The translations under genes and the position numbers were made by a program. Under the pieces are notes generated by a model. The model was not told where the DNA came from and did no database searches. It saw only the letters and a list, made by a program, of their open reading frames with translations. A DNA stretch of 64,000 bases from Sphagnum compactum (Eukaryota; Bryophyta; Sphagnopsida; Sphagnales): positions 682,001 to 746,000 of the forward strand of contig OZ234494.1 in the NCBI GenBank assembly GCA_965153455.1. Reading direction: 5' to 3'. Below are positions 37,365-48,219 of the stretch, one piece after another (within the stretch, counting starts at the first letter, position 1; every line of letters begins with the position of its first letter).

Positions 37365-38530
37365 TCACCTTAAAAATTGAATAGGGTGAAACTCAATCGA
37401 GTTTTGTTCATGTGTGATGAACAAGTGACGCCTTTCCATAACCCTCAACAACATCACATACATCAATTCATGTGTAAATGAATTCCTTATGTCAATTATT
37501 ATATATTTTGATGAGATGATCGCCCCTTGAGATTTATGGCTAATCATTATTGCATAGGCAAGGACTAATGGAAATGTTGCTTTGAAAAACTTTCCATGGA
37601 ACAAGTATTTATAAGAGATTATATATGCTTCTTTTTAATTTGATTTGCAATCCAAAATCAATCAACATTATGTCGATGAAGTTTACTTCATTATTGGCAT
37701 GTAAATTGATGGCATATTTTTTTTCCCTTGTACCATTGATTACGCCTTTTTGTGAATTGATGTTTTCAGTGATATCACATGAACATCAATTGCAACTTTT
37801 TTGATTTGGTGGAATAGTCGAATTTGGTTGCATTATTTCAAATGCATTTGAGTCAATACTCACATTATATATTGTGGAGTTTTGGAATAGTTTGTCAACC
37901 ATATGGTTGTTGTAATTATCAACATCTTCTTTCTGTGTACATAACACAATTGCATCGACATTTAAATGGGATAACAAACTATCTAGAAGCATGATAATTT
38001 TTTGACGAAAAAATATCAATTTCTTTTTGAATTGGTTGTTTATTTCTTATGTTGTTTTTAATATTCGAATCACAAGCACACCATACAATGATTGCAAAAA
38101 AAATTTAATGTTGGCTTGAATTTCATATCGATGATTTTTTTGATGTGACATATGTCACACACAACATTATCATCATTGATCTGGTGGTGACAAATCAATA
38201 ATAATTGTGCAAAATCCCCAACGAGTAATAGAGTTTTATATGAAAATGAATCATGATTTTGGACATTGCTTTGTCTTATTCTTGTATAAATGGAATTCAA
38301 CATTATATTGGTTAGTAATTACATTTCATCCAATAATGAATACATTTATTAATTTTAACTTTTGTAATGTATTATTGGGTTCAATCAAAGTGTATAAATA
38401 TCCACATATAGGTATTTTGTATTGTGTGTGGATTATCTTAGTTGCTAGTGAAAGTCTACTTTCCATTGCACCTGTTGCTATTAATATCAAAACCTTTTTT
38501 CTTTGGTTTGTTAAACATCTTGTGAATAAT

Positions 38531-40322
38531 CACTAGAAGAAATCTTGTCCATTGCAACCATATGGTTATGATTATAGATGTAACTAGTGTTTGAATCAAC
38601 TTCTTTTACAATTATAGTTGGATTAGTCCTATGTCTCATTTTAGTTGTAAATGTGTGTACGATCATATATGTGACTATTGTGATCACAGATGTGATTACA
38701 ATGTTAATATAATCGAATGAAATTGAAAATGCAACTATAATTTTTGACTATTACATGTTTGGATGGAAAAGTAAAATGAAAGTACACATTTGGCATCCAA
38801 TATTGTGAATGGATCCTTGAATGGATGAAAACTTAGTTGTTTTGGTAACTAAAGTCAATAATGTTTCCATTTACAACATTTTGATGATTAAAACATATGT
38901 GGCATCTTTGGAATTACAATATGTGTTTGATAATCAACTTGTGTTTAATTGTTTATTGGTATTTTGTATTATTTATTGACATTGACAATACAAATTATTA
39001 TATTTTTATTAAATGTCTTTGAGTTATGATCTATTTATAAATAGTATATATGATGATTATTTAATTATATATTATACATGTAAATTAAATTTTATTGGTA
39101 AGATTACAATTTATTATAATCATGATAAAGTATGATATATTTTTTAATCAACTATAAGTTTAAGATGTCTAGAAAAATTATCATTTATTTGATCATAAAA
39201 ATTCTACCATAATTTTAGATAAATATTATATTTATAAAAATATAAAACTTAAAATTCCGTCAAATTCATTAATTAGCTAACATTACTAAATGTGATTTAG
39301 ATTAAGATCTAAAATATTTAAAAAAATTATACATCATAAGTATTATAATTGATATTTAGAAAAATATATTTTATTATTTGAAATGTGATAGACACATTAT
39401 CCATTTATAATAATCATATGTGAATTAATTAAAATTATGATATATTATAATCACATCGTATTTTTATTTTTTTAATGAAATGAAGGAGTAATATGTGGGA
39501 GATAAATATTTATTTATTATTAAATATTACTCATGAAATATTTTTCATCTATAAATCATGTGCTTGAAAAGAAAATTCCAGCAAATCATCATCGAAATGT
39601 AATTCAATTTAACAAAATTTAGAAAAAAATAATTCAAATTAATGTACATTTTTGGAAGAAATATATTTTATTTTGTATGTCATTGAAAGTATTTAAAAAA
39701 TCAACTTTAAAATTTTCAATTTGGACAAATATCAATAAAATATGAAATATTGAAATTGATGTTTGTGCAATGTTTAAAGTCAAGTATGGGTTAAATAGAA
39801 TGCATTTCACTATATTTGCACGTCAAGTGGGGTGGTTTGATGGCAAAGGAATTGATATCCATCCTTGGGGTTTAAAGATCAAACCTACATAGTTAGGCTA
39901 CTTAACCTAGGTGCCTACCTAGGCCCACCTATGTACCTAGACTAGGTGGCCTCCTAGTTACCTAAATTATTATGTTGTATTATTAAAAATATAAATAATG
40001 TACTTAATAAATGTGATTTAAAATATATATTAAATCATTTAAATTTAATTATTTTAAAAATGCTGCCCAATATTTTATATAGTCGTATTTGTAATCGCAT
40101 AGTCCTATGACTAGTCAATGGATGAAAAATCCATGTAGTCACAAGCGATATGTGACTACCGGGGTGACTATACATGCCTCGTGGAATTTTTTTGCAACTA
40201 GTTATCTTTTGCCAATTGTCCAAGGCGACTTCAAGGTTTGTAATTGCATGTGTCCATTACAACTAAATTTTTTTCTTTTGCAACTAAAATTGTAGTCCTT
40301 TATTTCCAAATTTTTTCTAGTG
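38531..40322. mobile_element. Non-autonomous CACTA-type transposon, copy 3, nested in Helitron B
   Basis: It starts CACTAGAAGAAATCTTGTCC and ends ...CCAAATTTTTTCTAGTG (reverse complement CACTAGAAAAAATTTGG). AAT flanks both sides (38528-38530 and 40323-40325), a 3-bp target duplication. Removing the element and one AAT joins the two helicase halves in frame, which independently confirms the boundaries. No transposase frame is present. TGTGACTA-like words recur near both ends (38660-38700 and 40135-40170), probably subterminal binding repeats. A tRNA-like module lies at 39829-39890. Confidence 0.9.
39829..39890 (+). repeat. tRNA-like A-box/B-box module inside CACTA copy 3
   Basis: TGGTTTGATGGC (39833-39844) and AAGATCAAACCT (from about 39875) have the same order and spacing as in copy 1. 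The module's end is about 430 bases from the element end in both copies. A CCTAGGTGCCTACCTAGG-rich stretch follows it. Confidence 0.5.
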
Positions 40323-40680
40323 AATGATTTGCAATTTCCAAGTGTTCCTTCTAGAAACTTGATTCATGTCGTAGATTTAATGATATTGTCGATAATAAGT
40401 TGTTCTACAATGAATGTTGATGTTGACATTGTGGAATTAATTGGTGGTCATAGCATTTTTCATTAATCATAGTGGGTGTATTTTTCATGTTGTTTGATAT
40501 TACATTTGACAAGTCTCCAATGTAATATGGGTCTAAATATGGATGGTTTTGTATAATGTTATTATTAACAATTGTTCCATTTTCAATGCATCATACATGT
40601 TTTGTTTAGAATATTGTTCCACATAACGTCTAAGAACACCAATATCATCTAGAAACCCTAAAAGCTTGCATTCCATTATG

Positions 40681-42060
40681 TTATGTGATCCACTTGTATG
40701 ATAACAAACTTAAATCATTTCTAAAAGGCACATGTTGGAGCACAATGTTGTAAAAAACATGTTTGGGCTTGTGTATAGGATTACATTTTGTGAAACACAT
40801 TATTTGGTGGTTTTTATACAAATGATTTCCAATTTTGTCTTGGCCAATATATATAGTTTTTTTTTTTAAATTGTTTTTGCATGTTTCAACTTTCTTGAAA
40901 TATTCTTTGAATGGAAAATTCTCAAATTCAATTGAGCAGTTCATGTGTAAGTTTCCACAATATGTATGTTCAAAATCTTGGAATGTAATATGTACCCCAT
41001 GCAAATTAACGAGGGTTTGGAGTTGATATACTTTATTTGGGTGTTGTTTTGTATAATAGGTATCCCCAAACCTATTATAATGGCTTCAATCAATGTCACT
41101 AGTTTTGCCAAAATCATTGTTAATATGAGTTTTAGATGCACGTCATTGACATTTTGTAAGCCTAGTCGTTTGGCATTTATAATGTGTATATTCAATATGT
41201 CATGTGGTTGAGCTTTCGTGGTGTATTTATTTAGATAGTATGACCAAAAGGAAGATGTTATTCTTTGAATATTCAAGTGGGCACCCCATATCAAAAGTAA
41301 AGTGAAATGGTAAGGAACAACATTCAATCACAATGTTTTGGCCAAAAGTATTCCCATCTATTGGTGCTTCTATTGAGTTTTGTAGGACTATCAAGGTTAA
41401 TGTCATAAGGGAATCCATATTTACAATGTTTTGAAATTTTGCAACTTCTTTTCAGTTGACACATGTGTAGTTGTGTTCTCAACACAAATTTGAGTACTTT
41501 ATTTTGGTGAAAATCTAATGGATGAATCAACTCATTTAATTTTGCATATTCAATAGGCATAAATGTAGTATTTCATTTGTTATTTTGTCAACATCCTCTT
41601 TCCATATCCGTAAGAAATTTATGTGAGAATGCAAAGATAGTTTATGTTGGATTTCATATTGACAAATGTGGTGTTCAACACGTCCAAGAATCCCATTTTG
41701 GCAAAAATATGAAATTGCTCAAGAATGCCTGCATTCTTGTGTGAAACAAATGGACACATTCAACAAGCCAATCTTTCCATGAAAATTGTTTATTTACTAA
41801 TATAACACATGTTCAAGATTGTTTATATTATTGCATCTAAACTCAAAGGATTAATCTAAAGTCAATGTTAGAAATAAATGAAGTAGCCCTAGATTATCGA
41901 CCATGGCCATAAGGTCACATAGTTGGGAATGGTGCCAATTTGGAGAACCAAGCACGTTATTTGGTATGTTAAATCTTATAATGTGATCAATTAATATTAA
42001 ATCTTTATATGACATGGGTGGATTTCTTAATTTCAACATGCTTATGTTTTCTTTGAACAT
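40681..42060 (-). pseudogene. Helitron Rep remnant, copy B
   Basis: The block at 42060-41851 contains LGSPNWHHSQLCDLMAMVDN and ends in GLLHLFLTLT, a characteristic Helitron Rep N-terminal region. Next come HMCQLKRSC, KYGFPYDINLDSPTKLNR (41560-41324), a WGAHLNIQRITSSFWSYYL block (41327-40941), and a segment ending LQHVPFRNDLSLL (to 40681). The HUH part is missing or not recognisable. Several stops and frame changes are present. Confidence 0.8.
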
Positions 42061-42892
42061 TTTTGTGAGGAATAATTTATCAATTGGATTGTTTCGCGAA
42101 CATCATACATGATGAGTAAATATGGTTTGAACAATGTGAATGTAGTAAAAAAATATTGAATTCATTATTTGAGGTACTTATGTATTGAGATTTTCCCCAT
42201 CATATTATCCATTCTTTTATGGAAATTAGAAGGGGAACATCTCTACTTCCAAAGTGATATTAGATTTGTTAAACTATAACAAGTTTTGTTTTACATTCAA
42301 TCTCTTTGATTTGTTGTTGATTATGTTAATTAAGTTCCCTGCATACATTGCACCATGGAGTTAGAGGTTTATGAGAATTGATAATCACTACACAATGCTT
42401 GCATTTTCATCCTCATTGTTGTCAATTTTATGGTCCATGTAATGGTTAACTATCTCAATTGATTTAACAATCTCAATTGATTAAATGCATACACTCATGC
42501 TTTTATTGTCTTGTTTTTCAAAGTTTTGTCTTGTATAACTACAACCAAAGATTACATGTGTAGTTTTTTTCTAAAAAAACATCTCATCCACCAAGTTTCC
42601 AAAAAATATTTATTCATCAAGGAACTCATCATTTGAAAGAATATGGCTAGCTATTTAACAAACTTGAATCAACTACTTGCCTTGAGATGAAGCCATATTT
42701 GTGTTCATCGAGACAATGTCTAGAAATGACAATAGTTGGATCTTAAGGGGGTGTGCTTTTAACAACCTTTCATGTAGTCCAATGTGTGATAAACAACATA
42801 AGGTGTTTGATGTGTAATGATATTAGTGTGCTAGTTACATATCTTACAAATGAACATTCTGGAACCATTTTTAAATATTGTATTAGCCATTA

Positions 42893-43185
42893 AAATGTTG
42901 GCAATTCTATAACACATACAATCTCTTGTTGGAACATCATATAAATTAAAATATATTTGAAATTGTTCTTAAGGTATTTGAAGAAGTATACAATTTCATG
43001 ATGCCACATATTGCACATGTATGAACAATCTATTGAATAATTAACCATCAAAATGTTGGTGATTCTGTAACGTGTACAACCTCTTGTTGGAGTATCATCT
43101 AGATTGAAATATATTTTTCACATTCTAAAGGTATGTGAAAAACTATACAATTTTGTGATGTTAGATATTGCACATGTATGCATGT
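42893..43185. repeat. Tandem duplication, unit about 155 bp
   Basis: Both units open with AAATGTTGG, continue with a CTCTTGTTGGA block and a TATACAATTT block, and end ATATTGCACATGTATG (about 42893-43025 and 43049-43185). They differ by many substitutions, so the duplication is old. It lies just upstream of Helitron B's Rep on the minus strand and might be part of that element. Confidence 0.75.
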
Positions 43186-43617
43186 TTGAAAAAAATAATT
43201 AAAGTTTTGTTGAATTTTTTATCCAATTTGAAGGTTCTCCCCCAACTAGTTGTAATAGGTTTAAAGCCATAAACTTCTATATTTGAAATGGGTTTGGATA
43301 CAAAACTTATGAAATTCAATTTCAATTTGCTCATGTTTATGTGTCATTGTGAAGATCTTTGTAATGTTTCAAATGTAGATTATAACATACTTATTTCCTA
43401 TGCTAATTGACTTAGCTAAAAAAGGATCATTCTTTAGAGTATTATTATTCATATTTACATGTGAGAACAAACATGGATGATTTTTTTAGACTAGGTTTAC
43501 AAACAAGAACTTTCATTAGAAGAAATTTGATAATTTATGATTCATCTTATGACTAATTTTTTTAGTTGTAAAAGACATGAAATTGTTTTGGATCCATGTG
43601 TTATGAAATATAGACCT

Positions 43618-44260
43618 ACTATGACAAGCATAGGCTACCTAGCCTAGTAGGCTTCGTAAGGGCCTTAGGTTAAAAAAACCAAATTAGAAAAGGACCGTAG
43701 GTGGGCCAAAACTAAACAAGGAACTTAAATAATTTTAGGATGGCTTCAACCTAGGTTGTAAGTGTGAGGATTTCAACCTTTCACCTCCATTTTGATGCAT
43801 CAAGTTCTTAACCATGTTGCAAAAAAAAAATATTTGTGAGATAATACATGTCACCACATTTTAATAAATATTTTTTATATCCTACTTCCTTGTAACTTAT
43901 TTAGCCTACCCTAACTAACCTATGCTACCTAGATAAACCAAGGTAAACTATGATAGCCCAAGCCTTATCTATGGGTTACATAAGTGACAAAGTGCCTACC
44001 TAGGGAAAACACAAGCCTACCTAGGGGCTATGTAGGTTACCTATTTTTTAGGCTACATAGGGCATACCTAGGGCTATATAGGCCACCTAAGGTCTACTAG
44101 GGGTTATGTAAGCTACCTAGGACTTAGTTAAAGGCTATGTAGTCTACCTAAGGCTTATATAGGCTACCTAGGGGCTACCTAAGGTTATATAAGCTACATA
44201 AAGGCTTATATGTAGGTTATTTAAGGACTACCGTGGGTTATGTAAATTACACATATACAA
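43618..44260. repeat. GGCTACCTAGG-type degenerate tandem repeat tract
   Basis: A dozen or more imperfect copies of a roughly 20-25 bp unit built on GGCTACCTAGGGGCTATGTA. The tract contains a tRNA-like module at 43766-43820 (minus). Composition matches the tracts at 14235-14500 and 39890-39960. It may be the inside of a further, poorly bounded DNA transposon. Confidence 0.65.
43766..43820 (-). repeat. tRNA-like module, fourth copy
   Basis: On the minus strand ATGGTTAAGAACTTGATG is followed by GGTTGAAATCC (43778-43768), a close match to the Pol III B box GGTTCGAATCC. AAATGGAGGTGAAAGG between them is shared with the module at 47321-47391. No full tRNA fold is evident. Confidence 0.5.
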
Positions 44261-47011
44261 TTATCAATTTCATGGTTCATGCGTTGAACAACCAAAAGCT
44301 TACAATCCAATGAGAATTTTACTCCAAAAATAGGGTCTTCCTTGATATTTTAGAAGAAGGATGTGAATGGTTCACAAAGAATACATTTGCATTTTAAGCC
44401 CACCATTTTATTGTCTTATCGTTCACATAGCTTGCATATTTGTTAGATAAACGAGGATGAGCAATAGACGACAGATGTTCATGTTATGCGAATATTAGAC
44501 TTTTTCGAGTCAAGGGCTACCACCCCAAGACCCACATTTTCCAAAAGTGCTTGGACTACAACATTAGAAGTTGACTTGGCAATTTGGAGTTGGCAAACAT
44601 GAAATGCACTTCGAGGGTTATTATTATTAGAATTGGTTACTTCCCCCTCCTGACATGGGGTTAATATTCTTTTAGACATCGCCAAGGATTATGGAGAGGA
44701 AATAAGAACAATGACGTGAAATTTGCCTTGCTTAGAGGCAACATCTTGTTTCAAAAATAAAAAGTCCATTTCATTATGACCCTCATGGATGTCATTTGGA
44801 CAAAATGTAATCTATTAAATAAAACCTTTGTGTTTCCATTCATAACATTATCATCTATTAATAACATAATCAACTAATTTATGATTATTTTTCTTTTACA
44901 AGTTGTATATTATGACTATAGTCATTCATGGAGTCATTGACAACTTATAGTCACTGCTTTCTTGGTTTTCAAGGATAGGATTCCTTATAATGTTTAATGA
45001 AACAATTCATATTTATTATAAACATCCCCCAAATTTGGAAACAAAAAAAATGTTCAGAGTTATTATAACCCTTTCCTCAATTTTGGAATTAACAAATAGT
45101 GGTACTAATGACGATGAATTGCATTTAGCAAGGAAAAACTTTCTGGTTGTTTAGGTGAAGTTGTATCCACATGTGATTGCAATCATATATGGTTGACTTA
45201 ATTAGGGATACTCAATGTATAAATATAATTCATTTTTAGCACATGTTTGCTAGGATTTTTATTTATTTTTTCAAGATTTCATTATAAGTTCATAGGTATC
45301 TAAATGTTATTGTAGCATGTCAAGTTAATATTATTATTATTTTTTGGTTCTAATTCAATTGTGAAAGCATTTTTAGTGTGTTAGAATTTTATTCAAATGC
45401 TTTTGTTGATGTTTTAATATGCATACCATTTTTTATGTCAAAATTCATATTCTTCAAAATACTGAAATTAGATGTGACACATACATAGAAGTTGAGTTCC
45501 ATGAAGTTTAAAGTTGCATGGTAGGGGTAATATAATGTTGTATGTAATATGAATTATACAGGTCTAATATCCAAACATTAACAAAAACTTTATAGATAGA
45601 TGTAAGTAAAAAATATTAATAATAATTTCATGTCAAGTGGTAATGGTTAGTTGTTGGTTACTTCAAACTCTAGGCACTAGTGATTAACAGATAAGTTGTT
45701 TACTATTCATTTAATTCCATTACTTTAGTCGCATAAGTTTTTTATATGTAGGCTGTGATCATAACATTTGGTTCAATTATAGAAAAATTATTATTTAAAC
45801 TATTATTGGGGGAGGGGGGAGGGTGTTTGGTTTGTGACATTTAAAATACATGTTTAAATAAGTTTTTTTGTAATGGATGTAGGATACGAAAATAATTATT
45901 GGTAGTCTTGTCCCTTATTGGTCATTAACAAATCAACCAAATGAACTTAAGAAATATTGCTTTGAAATAACGTGGGATGGATATTGCCTTTTACTTCAAG
46001 CTTTTCATAAGATAATAAACTTGTGTTAAAGAGGGATCATATTAAGAGTTTGTGCTCATCCCAAAATGTTGGCCCAAAGGCCACACTCCTTTTTTAACCC
46101 CATTTCCTTTATTCAACATGGCACTATGAACTTTGAGCTTGCCAAGCTATGAAAGAAGATGCAACAAATTATATTTTGCAAATGAAACTATATGGTGCAT
46201 TCCACAATTTAAATAGTAAAATATAAAGAAGTTGTTGGTTGAGAACGTGTATGTAATCAAACCCATTGCCAACTTGCCCAATTACAATTGGGTTTGATAA
46301 TTGTTGTTTTGTTCAACTAATTATTAGAATACAAGTGTAGCTTCAATACATGTTTGTAAAAAGGTTAATTAATTTTGAAAATTTCTTGTGTGTGTGTGTG
46401 TGTGTATCAACATATTTTAAATTTTCATTCACAAATTGTTTTGGGGTAAAATAATATAGTTATAGTTGAAGTTACTAAGGGATTATGTTATTACCTATTC
46501 TTAGGAAGTTTTATATTAAAACTATGATGAAAGGGTGATGGATAACACAATTTTTCATCAAATTTGAACAAAGTTGGTGAATTTAAAAAGAAATTTAGAA
46601 TACAAATAGGCACATTATTATTATTATTATTTTCAATTTTCAACTACACATGAACAATGTAAGAAAATGTGATTATTTATTTATCAAAGACAAACCCATT
46701 ATCAATTGACAAGCTAATAAACATAACTACTAAGGTTGGTGTGTGGGAAAGTAAGAAAAACAATTTATTGTTTATTGCTTACCTTTTACAAACAAATTAT
46801 TCTCACAAAATCTCCACATAACTCCAAATAGGTCATTCCAAATCATGAACTTGTAATAACGTTTATTTTGCAACAAGTAGCTAAAAAATCCCTTAAATAA
46901 AGGATCAATATGGTTTTGGCCCTTGTTGAGTAATTATTACATTGGAATTTGGCAAAATACACACACATACACACACACACACACTTGTTTGGAATTTAAC
47001 CAATGTTCCTT
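44261..47011. other. Intergenic; no gene seen
   Basis: AT-rich DNA with a (GT)n run near 46386-46406, an (AC)n run near 46958-46984 and a G-rich word GGGGGAGGGGGGAGGG near 45808. No supported coding frame. Confidence 0.45.
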
Positions 47012-48219
47012 CACTATAACAATATGCGTCCAAATTCACTATGTGTTACACTATATTTTGAATGAAATTGAACAAATTTACCATGGTGAAAGTGGTCGGC
47101 CCTTTAATAAACAAGGACTAGTATTATGAACAATTAAATTCACCAATATTTAGTTCAATTCACCAATAGTTAAATCATTAATAATAAACTCATTAATAAT
47201 TAAATCATTAATAATAAATTCAGTAATATTTAATTCCAAACCTAAATTAAGCACCTAGGAACTTTCATTAGGCTACATAATTTAAGCTAAAAAGTTAACT
47301 CACCTAAACACCAACCTAGGGTGAAGGTTTGACCCCCTCACCTCCTTTCACCTCCATGTTTAAGGAGTAAATTTTTAACCATTGAACCATTATTTAAATG
47401 AATGATGTTTTTTTTGTCATCATATAATATTATGCACAATTTTTTTTACTCTAAGCAATTCTCGATAATTCTTGGTTATTCTACCACATGTTATTTTAGG
47501 TTATTTTGTGGTAGGTTATTTTATCGCAAGTTATTTCAAACTATTGTCAATTATTCTATTATAGCCCATTTTTGGCTATTCTAGACTATTTTATCGAGGT
47601 TATTATTGGTTGTTTTACATTATTCTACCCTAAGTTGTTCCACCTTAAATTATTATAAGTAATTTTTTTCATGTTATTTTAAGTTACTATACTTTAGGAT
47701 AAAATACTTTAGAATAACATAGAGTAGAATGACCTTGAATAATTTAAGGTGTAATTTGAAATAACATATAATAACTCAAAATAAAACAACTTAAAATATA
47801 ACCTAGGGTTAATTAAATGTTTAACTTAAAGTAACCTATAATAAGATAAGATATAACTTATGATACCTTAAGGTATAATAACCTATAATAGTTTAAGGTA
47901 TAACCTAGGTATTATAATTTATAATAGCCTATAATAACTTAGAGTATAACTAAAATATCCTACTAAGGTACCTTAAAATAACATAGGCTATAATCTAAAA
48001 TAGTTTAGGGTATTTAAAATAACAACATAAAAATAATCTTATTTACCATAGTAAATTATAATCATGAATTATGTCAACTTGTAGTGAAACATGATGTTCA
48101 CATAATGACCTTATAATGAAATAACTTTAACCATGGTGAAATCACTAAATTGTAGTGAATCACTTTTAAGGTCCCATAATGATTTAGGCCAATGAATTAC
48201 ACCTCATTTTGTACTAGTG
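47012..48219 (-). mobile_element. CACTA-type transposon, copy 2 (same family as copy 1, reversed)
   Basis: The left end CACTATAACAATATGCGTCC matches the right end of copy 1 (CACTACTAAGAAATGCGTCC). The right end, read on the minus strand, CACTAGTACAAAATGAGG, leads into ATCATTATGGGACCTTAAAA, matching copy 1's ATCACTATGGGACCTTAAAA near 8039-8058. The T-rich and A-rich arms and the tRNA-like module occur in the same relative order. The flanking triplets differ (CTT and AAT), so the target duplication is lost or one end is rearranged. No transposase frame. Confidence 0.8.
47321..47391 (-). repeat. tRNA-like module inside CACTA copy 2
   Basis: TGGTTCAATGGT (47390-47379) is followed on the minus strand by GGGTCAAACCTTC (about 47335-47323). 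The gap is about ten bases longer than in copies 1 and 3, like a long-variable-arm tRNA. It is about 310 bases from the element end. Confidence 0.5.

Larger units (their letters stand above)
37365..40680 (-). pseudogene. Helitron helicase remnant, copy B, interrupted in its P-loop
   Basis: Upstream of the insertion the frame reads FLEGTLGNCKS (about 40360-40323), corresponding to copy A's P-loop. Downstream, from 38530, it continues LFTRCLTNQRKKVLILIATG and YKIPICGYLYTLIEPNNTLQ. Walker B is degraded (IIGWNV in place of a D-E pair). The C-terminal block 37604-37365 has ATFPLVLAYAIMISHKSQGA and ERRHLFI. The 1.8-kb insertion plus stops make it non-functional. Confidence 0.85.
37365..42060 (-). 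mobile_element. Degenerate Helitron, copy B, split by a CACTA element
   Basis: Read on the minus strand it has Rep (42060 to about 40680), the start of the helicase (to 40323), a foreign CACTA insertion (40322-38531), then the rest of the helicase (38530-37365). The blocks match copy A in the same order but in opposite genomic orientation, so both descend from one family. True ends (TC and CTRR hairpin) were not found. Confidence 0.85.
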
